A stretch of DNA of 64,000 nucleotides from UBA4744 sp963718995 (GTDB lineage: Bacteria; Actinomycetota; Acidimicrobiia; Spongiisociales; UBA4744), in NCBI GenBank assembly GCA_963718995.1, contig CAVRAP010000015.1:97891-161890 (forward strand). Reading direction: 5' to 3'. Shown here piece after piece: positions 1-8,650 of this stretch (within the stretch, counting starts at the first letter, position 1; every line of letters begins with the position of its first letter). The notes below the pieces were generated by a model. The model made no database searches. It saw nothing but the letters and a program-made list of their open reading frames with translations, and was not told the DNA's origin. The position numbers and the translations under genes were made by a program.

Positions 1-1
1 C

Positions 2-109
2 GCTCTCGAGGTGCTTTTCGGGAGACACGCAGACAAGAACACGGTCGTCATGGTCGAACCGGAAAGCGTCGCATCGTGGGATCATCGCAAACTCGGGGGC
101 GCGTATTGA
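2..109 (+). CDS. C-terminal end of an unidentified protein (5' end outside window)
   Basis: The second reading frame is open from the left edge to a TGA at 107-109 and encodes the last 35 residues of a protein (ending HRKLGGAY). Its stop overlaps a TTG start of the next gene in the arrangement ATTGA. Such overlap is common between co-translated genes and supports both calls. The fragment is too short to name. The residues look like an ordinary soluble protein, with no membrane segment. Confidence 0.5.
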   Translation, partial: ALEVLFGRHADKNTVVMVEPESVASWDHRKLGGAY

Positions 110-627
110 CTTTTGAATCGACGTTGATCATCCCCGTTCCTGAAGCCGAACCGGTTGTAGGAGGTCTTCGGACCCGGTGTGACCCAACGGCGCCGCGGGG
201 GCTGCCATCCCATATCACCGTGGTCTACCCTTTCCTCCACCCCGACGTTCTGACCCCGACCGTGCTCTCCGAACTCACCGCCATCTTTGCGGGCGCTGCG
301 CCGTTCCGGTTCACCCTGCAGGCCATCCGTTGCTTTCCCGAAGCCGTGTACCTGGCTCCCGAACCGAACGAGCCGTTCTTGCGGCTCACGGCGGCCGTCG
401 TAACCCGGTGGCCCGAGGCGCCTCCGTATACCGGCAAATACGACGAGGTAATCCCCCACCTGACCGTGGCGCACACCTCCCGTCCAGCCGAAATCGAGGT
501 TATCCGGGAAGAGATCGAACCTGAACTGCCACTCAGGTGCGACGCTCGTCTGGTCTGGCTGCTGATCAACGTCCAGGATCAATGGTCGAGACACCATCAA
601 TTCACCCTGGGTAGCCTTGCCGGGTAA
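106..627 (+). CDS. 2'-5' RNA ligase / 2H phosphoesterase family protein
   Basis: The protein has about 173 residues and two H-x-T/S-type motifs: SHITVVYPF near the N terminus and PHLTVAH in the second half. These are the paired active-site histidines of the 2H phosphoesterase fold, which acts on cyclic phosphate or 2'-5' linkages. The physiological substrate of such small bacterial proteins is usually unknown. I prefer the TTG at 106, because the protein then opens directly with the family-like N terminus (TFESTLIIPVPEAE) and overlaps the upstream stop. A GTG at 76 in the same frame would add ten residues. The protein is cytoplasmic with no signal peptide. Confidence 0.75.
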   Translation: MTFESTLIIPVPEAEPVVGGLRTRCDPTAPRGLPSHITVVYPFLHPDVLTPTVLSELTAIFAGAAPFRFTLQAIRCFPEAVYLAPEPNEPFLRLTAAVVTRWPEAPPYTGKYDEVIPHLTVAHTSRPAEIEVIREEIEPELPLRCDARLVWLLINVQDQWSRHHQFTLGSLAG

Positions 628-671
628 CCGAAGTATCCGCGTGCCCAGTTTGTTCAAGCTCCTCGACACAA

Positions 672-2438
672 ATGCCGATAGACAGCGGCATGGACAATCC
701 CCCGTCTGATCCGTACGAGCTGCCCGCCGATTCTTTCGACATGCCCTCCGAATCCGGTCTGGTACAGGCTTCCTACCAACCGGCCTCGGTGCCGCCCAAG
801 CGGCGCGGCCCCTGGGTGCTGGTGGCAAGCGCCGTAACCGTCCTGGCCTTGGTTGGTGGAGGGGGTTTCCTCGCGCTTCAGGCCTTCACAGCCGTCAGCC
901 AGGCTCCGGCCGCCGCCATGCCTCCCGACACAGACGTCTATTTCGCCGTCGACCTCCTGCAACTCACCGGCGAGGACACCACCGGTGCCCTGGTCGACAC
1001 GGTCCGGGGAGTCCTCGGGCGCCTCGGTGGAGACGTCCAGGACCCCGAAGCTCTGATCGCCGATCTCGACACCCAACTCCAGGCCTCGGCCGGATTCGAC
1101 TTCTCCAACGACATCAGGCCCTGGATCGGTCGAACGATCGGGGTTGGCGTGCTGGGCGGAAGGTGGGATCCGCTGGATTCCACAACGACCCCCGACGTGT
1201 TGATAGCCGTTGAGGTACGCAACGAAGGGGAGGCGCAGGACTTCCTGAACACGTTCAGTGAATCGGTTGGACGTCAAGGCATCGTCCTGGCGCCCCTCAC
1301 CTACGGTGGGGTTGACTTGCTGGTCTGGACGGACGCCGGAACCGAAGCAGCCATCGGAGTTTCCGACGGCATGTTGCTGGCCGGCACCACAGTGGGCGTC
1401 CAACGCGGTATCGATGCCCAGAGGGGAACATCGCTCGCCGACAACCCGAACTTCACAGAGGCAACCGAATCCCTTCCCGAGTCGCGACTATTCACCGGTT
1501 GGGTGGACGCCGGTTTCTACCGGACCCTTTACGGGGACATTCTGACCACCGATTTCGCCCCCTCCTCACCAGACGTTGAGCTGGCCGAAGACCTCCTGGA
1601 CGGCTGGACCGGAGCGTCAATGGCCGTAACCGTCACAGAGAGCGGGATCGCCTTCGACGCAGTAGTTCTCTTCGAGGAAGGCAACGCGCCCGGGTGGTAC
1701 ACCCAGGAACTGCTCGGCACCGGGGCCGTCCCTGCTTTGCTCCCGGTCGATGCCCTTGCCTTCGCCGAATACGGCAGCCCGGCCGGAATCTGGTCCTCCG
1801 TTGCGGCTTCGATCATGGGATTCCAGTCCGACTACGAGGAACAGCTCGATGAATTCGCTCTCGAAATCGGTTTCCACCCCATCGATGACTTCGTCGCGTA
1901 CCTGGACGGCTCCCTCGGGGTCGCTCTCCTCCGATCCGAGGCCGGTTTGCTGGCCGCCGAAGCCGGCTACCCGATCGGGCTGGTCGGGTTCGTCGGCACG
2001 TCATCGCCCGACCCGCTGCGCGCCACCGTTCGGAAACTGAACACCTTGCTGACGGACGAGGGAATGCCTTTCGTCACAACCAACGTTGCCGGCAACGAGT
2101 TCTACGTCTTCGAGGATGACGGTCAAGAAGCCGTCGCCTACGGGGTCACCGACCAGCGATTCATGATCGGCACGAGTTCGTCTGACCTGGCCAGGATCGG
2201 TGCCGGAGGCCCCAACCTGACGGCCAATCCGGCCTATGCCGCCGCCGTCGATGCGCTTCCGGGCGACAACTTCGCCGTCTCCTTCTTTGCAGACGTTGGC
2301 GGCATGGTCGATGTGTTCGGAGCGGAAGGCGACGTGCGAGTGGCGCTCGAACCGTTCAACGCCATCATCGCCGGAACCAGCATCGATGGGTCGCGGTATC
2401 GGGGCTCGCTGATTGTGCTGATCGACTACGACCGCTAG
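672..2438 (+). CDS. DUF3352-type membrane-anchored extracytoplasmic protein
   Basis: This 588-residue protein has a disordered acidic N-terminal tail (about 1-40), a basic PPKRRGP stop-transfer patch and one transmembrane helix (about 48-70). About 500 residues outside the membrane follow. Phrases such as PPDTDVYFAVDL, FTGWVDAGFY and VSFFADVGG match DUF3352, a family of single-pass proteins found in Actinobacteria and some other phyla. The outer part seems to contain two related halves: an alanine/proline-led opening near 90 and a similar one near 355. An in-frame ATG at 690 is an alternative start. The function is not known. Confidence 0.7.
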   Translation: MPIDSGMDNPPSDPYELPADSFDMPSESGLVQASYQPASVPPKRRGPWVLVASAVTVLALVGGGGFLALQAFTAVSQAPAAAMPPDTDVYFAVDLLQLTGEDTTGALVDTVRGVLGRLGGDVQDPEALIADLDTQLQASAGFDFSNDIRPWIGRTIGVGVLGGRWDPLDSTTTPDVLIAVEVRNEGEAQDFLNTFSESVGRQGIVLAPLTYGGVDLLVWTDAGTEAAIGVSDGMLLAGTTVGVQRGIDAQRGTSLADNPNFTEATESLPESRLFTGWVDAGFYRTLYGDILTTDFAPSSPDVELAEDLLDGWTGASMAVTVTESGIAFDAVVLFEEGNAPGWYTQELLGTGAVPALLPVDALAFAEYGSPAGIWSSVAASIMGFQSDYEEQLDEFALEIGFHPIDDFVAYLDGSLGVALLRSEAGLLAAEAGYPIGLVGFVGTSSPDPLRATVRKLNTLLTDEGMPFVTTNVAGNEFYVFEDDGQEAVAYGVTDQRFMIGTSSSDLARIGAGGPNLTANPAYAAAVDALPGDNFAVSFFADVGGMVDVFGAEGDVRVALEPFNAIIAGTSIDGSRYRGSLIVLIDYDR

Positions 2439-2486
2439 CCCGGGCCGTTCGACCTCACCCCGGTTGCACCAGACCGAGACCCGGTG

Positions 2487-2900
2487 CTATTCGCACGGAA
2501 CTTCTGCCCGCGGCCAGCGTTCGACCCGTTCGTCGTCGAACACGATGTAGAGATACTCCTCGAGATCAGATTGGGCCACCCACACTTCTCGGAACGTATG
2601 GCGATATCCGCTGGCGGCCGCATCGGTGGGGAGTTGCGCCTGGTTGTTGAAGGTCAACGCTTGTCCACTCGGAGCGGTGAGAGGCCCCAGTGCGCCACTC
2701 GGGTCGTTGGCGTAGGTCCGACCCGCATATTCGATGAAGACCACGTCGTGGGTTCCGCACCGCCGGAACCCTTCGTACTCGACGATGATGCCCGAGGAGG
2801 CGAGATTCCCGCTCGGGTCGGTCCAGGGACCGTGGGTGGCACCGCAAGCGCTCACGGCCAGCGCGGCCACCAGGATGAGGGCTGTTCGTCTCAGAACCAT
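2487..2900 (-). CDS. small secreted lipoprotein, unknown function
   Basis: The protein has 137 residues. The N terminus MVLRRTALILVAALAVSAC is a classic lipoprotein signal, with the lipobox cysteine at residue 19, so the mature protein should be tethered to the outer face of the membrane. The reading frame is open further upstream to 3080, but the ATG at 2900 gives the signal peptide and overlaps the end of the upstream membrane gene by 10 bases. That points to co-transcription. Two cysteines in the mature part (FRRCGTH and the penultimate residue) could form a disulfide. I recognise no named domain. Confidence 0.6.
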   Translation of the reverse strand: MVLRRTALILVAALAVSACGATHGPWTDPSGNLASSGIIVEYEGFRRCGTHDVVFIEYAGRTYANDPSGALGPLTAPSGQALTFNNQAQLPTDAAASGYRHTFREVWVAQSDLEEYLYIVFDDERVERWPRAEVPCE

Positions 2901-3283
2901 GACCCCGAGGGAATCAACCCGCCCACGATGATCAGCGCCCCCAAAATCCCGAACGCGGCCGTCCGGTAGCCCCGGGTTCCACCGGATCGGACGGCTCGAC
3001 CCACCAGGGCGTGCCCCAGCCCGAGCGCCAGGATCATGCCAACCGGGTGGATCCAGGCCAGGAAGACGTTCAGTTCCCATCCACTGCCGGCGATCCAGAC
3101 CAGCAAGCCGATGAGGACCTGGATATCCAGAATGATCAGGGCAAAGGTGAACGGTCGGCCGGTGCTCTTGTCGAGCGGCGGAGCGTCAGACCGACGGGAA
3201 AACCCATAGACCAGAGCGGCGATGAGGCCGACCAGCACCAGCCAGCGCCAGATGGAATGAATCGTGACCAGTGTTTCGGTCAT
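2891..3283 (-). CDS. four-helix integral membrane protein
   Basis: This 130-residue protein has four predicted hydrophobic segments (about 10-27, 46-66, 71-91 and 106-124). Histidines lie at the start of helix 1 (TIHSIWRW) and in helix 3 (WIHPVGM, GLGHALVG). The pattern resembles small cytochrome b-like or DUF families of quinone/heme membrane proteins, but I cannot assign one. The gene probably forms an operon with the downstream lipoprotein gene, whose start it overlaps. It is divergent from the inositol phosphate synthase gene, so the stretch 3284-3448 should hold promoters for both directions. Confidence 0.55.
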   Translation of the reverse strand: MTETLVTIHSIWRWLVLVGLIAALVYGFSRRSDAPPLDKSTGRPFTFALIILDIQVLIGLLVWIAGSGWELNVFLAWIHPVGMILALGLGHALVGRAVRSGGTRGYRTAAFGILGALIIVGGLIPSGSWF

Positions 3284-3448
3284 GGTTGTCTGCCTTTCTT
3301 GGACAAAATCGAATTGTCGAGGGTATGGCCGGTCAGGTCAAAGCGAGTGGACGTAACTCCGGCCTTTGGGCAAGATAGCTAACTCAGCGGTGGACGAACG
3401 CCGATCGGCTTGGCCGGCGGCCGAACACCACGAAAGGTCCAGAGACTC

Positions 3449-4558
3449 TTGAGCAACATACGAGTGGCCATCGCCGGCGTGGGCAACTGCGCCAACGCTT
3501 TGATCCAGGGAGTGGAGTACTACCGGGAGGCACCACCCGGCGACTCGATCCCTGGACTCATGCACGTCGTGATGGGCGACTACCACATCGGTGACCTGCA
3601 GGTCGTTGCTGCCTTCGACGTGGACTCGACCAAGGTGGGAATGGACGTGGCCAAGGCCATGTGGGCCGGGTTGAACAACACCGTGCGCTTCGCCGACGTG
3701 GGCGATCTCAGGGTAGAGGTCATGCGCGGGCCGACCCTCGACGGGCTCGGACCCCACTATCGGGACTCAATCGAGGAATCGATGGCTAGTCCTGTTGATG
3801 TCGCCGCCGTTCTCCGGGAAGCGTGCGCAGATGTCCTCGTCAACTACCTGCCGGTCGGCTCAGAAGAGGCCACCAGGTTCTACGCGGCTGCGGCTCTGGA
3901 AGCCGGAGTGGGATTCGTCAACTGCATTCCGGTGTTCATCGCCTCCGACCCTTCCTGGGCGAAACGCTTCCGGGCTGCCGGACTTCCCCTGGTCGGCGAT
4001 GACATCAAATCGCAGGTCGGGGCAACGATCGTCCACCGCGCTTTGGCGCGGCTATTCGAGGAACGGGGCGTCGACCTGGAGCGCACCATGCAGCTGAACG
4101 TTGGCGGCAACATGGACTTCAAGAACATGTTGGAACCGGACCGGCTGGACTCGAAGAAGATCTCCAAGACGCAGTCGGTGACCTCACAAATCCCCTACGA
4201 CCTCGGGGACGGCAACGTTCACATTGGACCGTCCGATTTCGTCTCCTGGTTGTCGGACCGCAAGTGGGCCTACATCCGCCTCGAAGGAAGGTCGTTCGGG
4301 GATGTCCCGCTCAACCTCGAGTTGAAGCTGGAGGTATGGGACTCACCGAACTCCGCAGGAGTGGTGATCGACGCGATCCGAACGGTGCAGATAGCGAGAG
4401 ATCGCGGGATGGGCGGACCGCTCCCCGGCCCCTCTGCATATTTCATGAAGAGCCCTCCGGTGCAATACCTCGACGAACGGGCGCGTGATTTCGTGGTCGA
4501 GTTCATCAACGACGGCAAGTCGGAAGAGGCCAGGATCATCGAGTACCTGCAGGAATAG
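3449..4558 (+). CDS. ino1: inositol-3-phosphate synthase (actinobacterial type)
   Basis: The enzyme converts glucose 6-phosphate to 1L-myo-inositol 3-phosphate using NAD. This is the first step towards phosphatidylinositol and mycothiol-type products. The N-terminal VAIAGVGNCAN is the NAD-binding loop. NYLPVGSEEA, VGDDIKSQVGATI and QLNVGGNMDFKNM are conserved family blocks. From TTG at 3449 the protein has 369 residues, close to the 367 of M. tuberculosis Ino1. An AAAGG about ten bases upstream supports this start over the TTG at 3410. The gene is single, and it divides from the membrane-lipoprotein pair on the other strand. Confidence 0.93.
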   Translation: MSNIRVAIAGVGNCANALIQGVEYYREAPPGDSIPGLMHVVMGDYHIGDLQVVAAFDVDSTKVGMDVAKAMWAGLNNTVRFADVGDLRVEVMRGPTLDGLGPHYRDSIEESMASPVDVAAVLREACADVLVNYLPVGSEEATRFYAAAALEAGVGFVNCIPVFIASDPSWAKRFRAAGLPLVGDDIKSQVGATIVHRALARLFEERGVDLERTMQLNVGGNMDFKNMLEPDRLDSKKISKTQSVTSQIPYDLGDGNVHIGPSDFVSWLSDRKWAYIRLEGRSFGDVPLNLELKLEVWDSPNSAGVVIDAIRTVQIARDRGMGGPLPGPSAYFMKSPPVQYLDERARDFVVEFINDGKSEEARIIEYLQE

Positions 4559-4617
4559 GAGTCCGTACCGCGATGCCGTCGGGCATCATGCGCGACACGT
4601 TGTTCTCGACGGACCTC

Positions 4618-4929
4618 TCATCCCACGACAAGCCGGGTCAGCCAGTATCCAACGGCTCCGATGACGATGGTCCCGACCAGGGATCGTCGGGTCACCACGG
4701 CGCCGGTCACTCCGCCCACGGCGCCCCCCAGGGCAGGGGTAACGGCCAGGGTGCCTTCCGGAGCGATCAGACCGCCGGCGGCCAGGGCAATGAACAACGC
4801 CAGGGGGAACACCTCGAGGAAGCGGCCGACCATCCCCTCCGGAACCGGCCGGCGGCGGGCGAGGAAGACAACCCGGCTGCCGAAGGTGATGACGGCGACT
4901 ACGAGGATCACAGTGAGGTTGCTAGTCAC
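4618..4929 (-). CDS. azlD: AzlD family branched-chain amino acid transport subunit
   Basis: This 103-residue protein has about four short hydrophobic helices and the AzlD opening VILVVAVITFGSRVVF. AzlD is the small partner of AzlC. Together they export branched-chain amino acids or analogues. The ATG start overlaps the end of the upstream azlC-like gene by eight bases, as expected for obligate partners made in equal amounts. Regulation is not visible, since no AzlB-like regulator lies next to the pair. Confidence 0.85.
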   Translation of the reverse strand: MTSNLTVILVVAVITFGSRVVFLARRRPVPEGMVGRFLEVFPLALFIALAAGGLIAPEGTLAVTPALGGAVGGVTGAVVTRRSLVGTIVIGAVGYWLTRLVVG

Positions 4930-5590
4930 GAATGGCCGTCCCTACGAAAGCGGCGGCAGTAGCCGCTCCGGTGATCCGCCAGGCTTCCGGGAGCACCATC
5001 GTGGCCAGAAGGGCGAATACCACTGCCAGGCCGGCCACGATCCAGTCCCGCCTGTTCCTGATCAGCGGAGCAGCCAGTCCCAGGAACAGCAAGGCAAAGA
5101 GGACGTCGATGCCAAGAGCGGCCGGGTCGATGGTTCTTCCGACGAAAGCGCCGATTGCGGTTCCTGCTACCCAGGCTGAGTAGAGCATCACATCTGCCGC
5201 CGCCTTATAGGCAGCAAGATCCTGGACCCCGGTTTGTGAGGCCCGGAGCGTGAGACCAAACGTCTCATCGGTCAGCACCCAGGCGAGACTCAATCTCGTA
5301 CGCAGCGATCGGTCCCCCACGAGGTCGGCCAGCTTTGCCGACATCGGCAGATGCCGCAGAGCAAGTCCGGTCGTGGCCACCAGAACCGGGCCCGGGCCCG
5401 CCGCCAGCAAGCCAACCAACGCGAACTGGGCCGCGCCGGACACGATCACAACCGAAGCCGTGACGGCCAGCCAGGGCGCCAAGCCGGCTTGAACCGCCAG
5501 CACTCCGAAAGCAATTCCAAAAACCCCAACCGCCAGGAAGACGGGAAACCCGTCGCGCAGCCCACGCCGGAAGGAGGGAGAATCCAACAC
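4922..5590 (-). CDS. azlC: AzlC family branched-chain amino acid exporter permease
   Basis: The protein has 222 residues and five to six hydrophobic helices. The N-terminal part FRRGLRDGFPVFLAVGVFGIAFG and the block TDETFGLT are typical of AzlC. It would act in the cytoplasmic membrane with the AzlD protein encoded immediately downstream. The next gene upstream on the same strand, a lipoprotein gene, ends 126 bases away, so azlCD is probably its own small operon. Confidence 0.85.
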   Translation of the reverse strand: MLDSPSFRRGLRDGFPVFLAVGVFGIAFGVLAVQAGLAPWLAVTASVVIVSGAAQFALVGLLAAGPGPVLVATTGLALRHLPMSAKLADLVGDRSLRTRLSLAWVLTDETFGLTLRASQTGVQDLAAYKAAADVMLYSAWVAGTAIGAFVGRTIDPAALGIDVLFALLFLGLAAPLIRNRRDWIVAGLAVVFALLATMVLPEAWRITGAATAAAFVGTAIRD

Positions 5591-5716
5591 ATCGAGATGG
5601 TAGAAGGTTGCCCTGCTGATTCCCCAGGCACGGGTCCTTTGGCCGGCAATTGGACCCCTTACCCGTGCGTTCTCTCGACGGTCCTCCCTCTCAGGAGGCG
5701 GCCGGCGGCGGATGCA

Positions 5717-6589
5717 TCATCCACCCTCACACGTTGGGACCGGAGGATCGCTCAGGTCGAGCCACTCGACCGGGAAGTCGGCCAAACGGAGCCTCGCGAC
5801 GTGAGGATCGTCCCAAAGCGACTCGAGGGAACCGACGGGGAGGCCGGCCCGGACGGCCTCGATGAGCACCCCCGGCTCTCGCAAGGCAACCGCTTCCTGC
5901 TCCATGACCGCGAAAGCGTCCAAAGGTATGTGACCGCCCGTCACCGGCGTGGTGCTGTTCTCCATCTCTTCGCGGAGTTGCCGGGCCCTCTCGACCCCGT
6001 CCAGGTAGGCGAACCGGCTGGCGGTATCTACGGGCCAGTCTTCGATCCCGGGAAAACAGAGATAGTCGGTCCGCCACGCGGAGATCAGGACCGCCCCTTG
6101 CCCGGCGGCCAGCTGCTCTACGTCTGACAGGGCCAGGGGATCGACGAACAGGAGCCCGCCCGTGACCGTCCCGTCCGGGTGGGCCGCCATCAGCAACGCA
6201 ACAGCCCGCTCATCGAGCGCCGGCAGTCGCCTGGTCACCTCATCCCGGTAGGCCTGTTCGGCGGCCAGCCGCTCGGCCTCCGTCTGCCCGGTTGGAATCG
6301 TGGTAACCGGCTCACCCTCCTGGCCGGATGCATCACAAAGCTCCCAGAACCGCTGGGAGTCATCTGCGACGGTGAACACGCACCTCTCGCGTCCCGGGTT
6401 CCCATCGAGGTACACCAGACCCTCAACGCAGCGGTCGGGAGTTTGGGTGGCACACCACGTTTCCAGATCAACCAGCGTGGTGGACGTCGATGCACTATCT
6501 GGGTTTGCGGTGTTTCCCGTCCCGGAGCCATCCGGGGCACAGGCGGTGACCACCACCATGAGGGCAAGGAAGAGTTTCTTCATCCTCAT
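5717..6589 (-). CDS. lipoprotein of unknown function
   Basis: The 290-residue protein starts with MRMKKLFLALMVVVTAC, a lipoprotein signal with the lipobox cysteine at residue 17. A Ser/Thr-rich spacer follows. The mature part has several cysteines near its start (WCATQTPDRC, ERCVF, ELCD), a charged region around residues 100-130 and a block FVDPLALSDVEQLAAGQGAVLISAWRTD that looks like a folded alpha/beta domain. I cannot name the family. It lies between the azlCD pair and a two-component system, all on the minus strand, but 75 or more bases separate it from each. Confidence 0.5.
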   Translation of the reverse strand: MRMKKLFLALMVVVTACAPDGSGTGNTANPDSASTSTTLVDLETWCATQTPDRCVEGLVYLDGNPGRERCVFTVADDSQRFWELCDASGQEGEPVTTIPTGQTEAERLAAEQAYRDEVTRRLPALDERAVALLMAAHPDGTVTGGLLFVDPLALSDVEQLAAGQGAVLISAWRTDYLCFPGIEDWPVDTASRFAYLDGVERARQLREEMENSTTPVTGGHIPLDAFAVMEQEAVALREPGVLIEAVRAGLPVGSLESLWDDPHVARLRLADFPVEWLDLSDPPVPTCEGG

Positions 6590-6665
6590 GAGACGTTAGG
6601 ACCGGAGGTTGAGTTCCGGGTTTCCAGAAGCGAAAAAGGGATCGGGAAGTTTGTCTCTCTACCGA

Positions 6666-7847
6666 TCAGGAAATCACCGGCAGCCGGAAGGTCACCCGGC
6701 CGCCCGAACCTGGCTCGATGGCGATCGAACCGCCGTGTGCTTCTACCAGACCCTTGGCAATGGCCATTCCCAGGCCCGCTCCACCGTGCGTTCGCGTGCG
6801 GGCGGCGTCACCTTTGGCAAAACTCTCGAACACATCTACGTCATCGGGGAAGCCCGGCCCCTCGTCGACGATCCGCACGGTCGCCTCATGCGGACCGTTC
6901 CCGACCTCCACCCGAACGCGGGATGTGGCAGGGGCATAGCGAATAGCGTTGTCGAGGAGGTTGCGGATGACCCTGCCCAGCTCCCGCTCGCCGGCCAAGA
7001 CCGTGATGTGCCGGTCGGCTTTGATCTCGATCTCAACTCCCCGGCGACGGGCTACCGGCGTCATCGCCTCAACTGCTTCGTCGGCCAGATCGGCCAGATC
7101 GACGGGCTCCGCATGCAACTCCAGCTTGCCTGCCTCAATCTGGGCGAGAAGGAACAGGTCTTCGACAAGACCGGAAAGGAGGTCGAGATCGGCCAGCATC
7201 GAGCGCACATACCGTTCCGGCTCCTCGGCCACACCATCCTGGAGAGCTTCAATCGTTGCCTTCATGGAGGTCAGGGGGGTTCGCAGATCGTGTCCGATGG
7301 CGGCTAAAAACGTCCGGCGGGCCGCCTCGACCTGGTCCCGCTCGACCTCCGCCGCCCGCAGGGCATCGATCATACCGTCCATGGCGACGGCAACGGTCCC
7401 CACCTCGTCGGGCCGATGCAGACCGGCGTGCGCAGACAGATCACCTTTGCCGACCTTTCGGGCAGTTCCGGCCAGACGTTCGAGATCTGCGGCTAAGGGC
7501 CGCGAGATTGTGGCCGCCAGAAGGGCACCAAGCACCACCCCCAGCCCGACCGCCACAACTACGAGCCGGAGATCGTGAGAAGAAAGGAACATCAACTGCG
7601 CAGAGACGGCGACCGCCACTGCCACCACTGCGACAGCCGCCATAGAAACCAGCAGAACGGTGTGCCGCAGAGTACGAAATCGAGACGTCACCCTCGGCAG
7701 GAGCCAGCCGGCCAGTCCGGTGGCCACGGCGATTGACCCGAAGATCACCAGCAGGGCAGTCCGATCGGCCGCCGATGGCTGCATCGTCAACTCAGTGACT
7801 GCCAGAGCCGCGACCACCACGGCAATGAGAACGAGGATGAATCTCAA
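6666..7847 (-). CDS. membrane sensor histidine kinase
   Basis: This 393-residue kinase has about four transmembrane helices in the first 112 residues and almost no extracytoplasmic loop, so it may sense a membrane signal. A HAMP linker follows (about 113-165). The phospho-acceptor H-box is AAIGHDLRTPLTS with His186. The ATP-binding part carries LLDNAIRYAP (N box), DEGPGFPDD (G1) and GGAGLGMAIA (G2). It would phosphorylate the response regulator encoded just upstream, whose stop overlaps this start by four bases. No target gene can be read from the context. Confidence 0.9.
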   Translation of the reverse strand: MRFILVLIAVVVAALAVTELTMQPSAADRTALLVIFGSIAVATGLAGWLLPRVTSRFRTLRHTVLLVSMAAVAVVAVAVAVSAQLMFLSSHDLRLVVVAVGLGVVLGALLAATISRPLAADLERLAGTARKVGKGDLSAHAGLHRPDEVGTVAVAMDGMIDALRAAEVERDQVEAARRTFLAAIGHDLRTPLTSMKATIEALQDGVAEEPERYVRSMLADLDLLSGLVEDLFLLAQIEAGKLELHAEPVDLADLADEAVEAMTPVARRRGVEIEIKADRHITVLAGERELGRVIRNLLDNAIRYAPATSRVRVEVGNGPHEATVRIVDEGPGFPDDVDVFESFAKGDAARTRTHGGAGLGMAIAKGLVEAHGGSIAIEPGSGGRVTFRLPVIS

Positions 7848-8566
7848 GGCTCAAACCGATAGCCGACACCCCAGACGGTCAACAACCATTGCGGATCCTG
7901 GGGATCGATCTCGAGCTTGGTTCGCAGGCGTCGCATGTGCACCGTAACGGTGGCCGGATCCTGCCACTCTGCCGAAGAATCCCAAACCTGCTGGAGCAGC
8001 TGACCACGCGAAAATACCTGCCGCGGATGGGCGGCCAGAAAGGCCAAAACGTCGAACTCCCGCGGGGTCAGATCGGCCACTCTCTCCCCAACTTTGACTT
8101 CCCGGGTTTTGGGATCGATGGAAAGCCCTTCGAACTCCAGGCGAGAACCGGGTTCTTCCGGGTTGGAACGACGCAGCACCGATCTGACCCGGGCGGCCAA
8201 CTCGCGCGGGGAGAATGGCTTCACCACATAGTCGTCGGCCCCCAACTCGAGTCCCAGAACGCGATCCGTCTCATCGGCACGTGCCGTCAGCAGGATGACC
8301 GGGACAGAACTCGTTTTCCTGAGCTCCGCCAGGACGCTGAACCCATCTTTCGACGGCAACATCACATCGAGGATCAACAGGTCGGGTGGGTGGGCTCGCG
8401 CCAGCTCGAGGGCGGCCAGGCCATCACCGGTTGCATCGACGCGGAACCCATCCCGTTCCAAGTAGCGGGTCACCACCTCGCGCACCATCGGCTCGTCGTC
8501 GACGACGAGCACCCTCCCGTTCGGGTGGTTTGCAGTGCTCACCTTGCACAGGTTACGAATCCTCAC
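7844..8566 (-). CDS. OmpR/PhoB family response regulator
   Basis: The protein has 240 residues. The receiver domain carries the acidic pair in VLVVDDEPMVREVV, the phospho-acceptor Asp67 in LLILDVMLPSKDGF, and the TARAD and YVVKPFSPREL switch residues. The C-terminal winged-helix DNA-binding domain (SIDPKTREV to HMRRLRTKLE) is of the OmpR type. The GTG at 8566 is the longest start. A GTG at 8542, eight codons in, would start just before the receiver domain and is equally possible. The gene overlaps the kinase gene by four bases and is divergent from the oxidoreductase at 8651. Confidence 0.9.
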   Translation of the reverse strand: MRIRNLCKVSTANHPNGRVLVVDDEPMVREVVTRYLERDGFRVDATGDGLAALELARAHPPDLLILDVMLPSKDGFSVLAELRKTSSVPVILLTARADETDRVLGLELGADDYVVKPFSPRELAARVRSVLRRSNPEEPGSRLEFEGLSIDPKTREVKVGERVADLTPREFDVLAFLAAHPRQVFSRGQLLQQVWDSSAEWQDPATVTVHMRRLRTKLEIDPQDPQWLLTVWGVGYRFEP

Positions 8567-8650
8567 GTCGAACTCAACAACGAGACCGCGATGTTTCGAG
8601 TTTGTTCAGCATCGGCTCGCGGGTCCGTCGAGTCCGATAACCTCGGGTCC

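Noticed and set aside
82..828. 248-codon minus-strand frame over the first genes
   Set aside because: It lies opposite the 2H phosphoesterase gene and the DUF3352 start, has no ribosome site, and its Arg/Pro/Gly-rich product has no domain. It is a shadow frame of GC-rich coding DNA.
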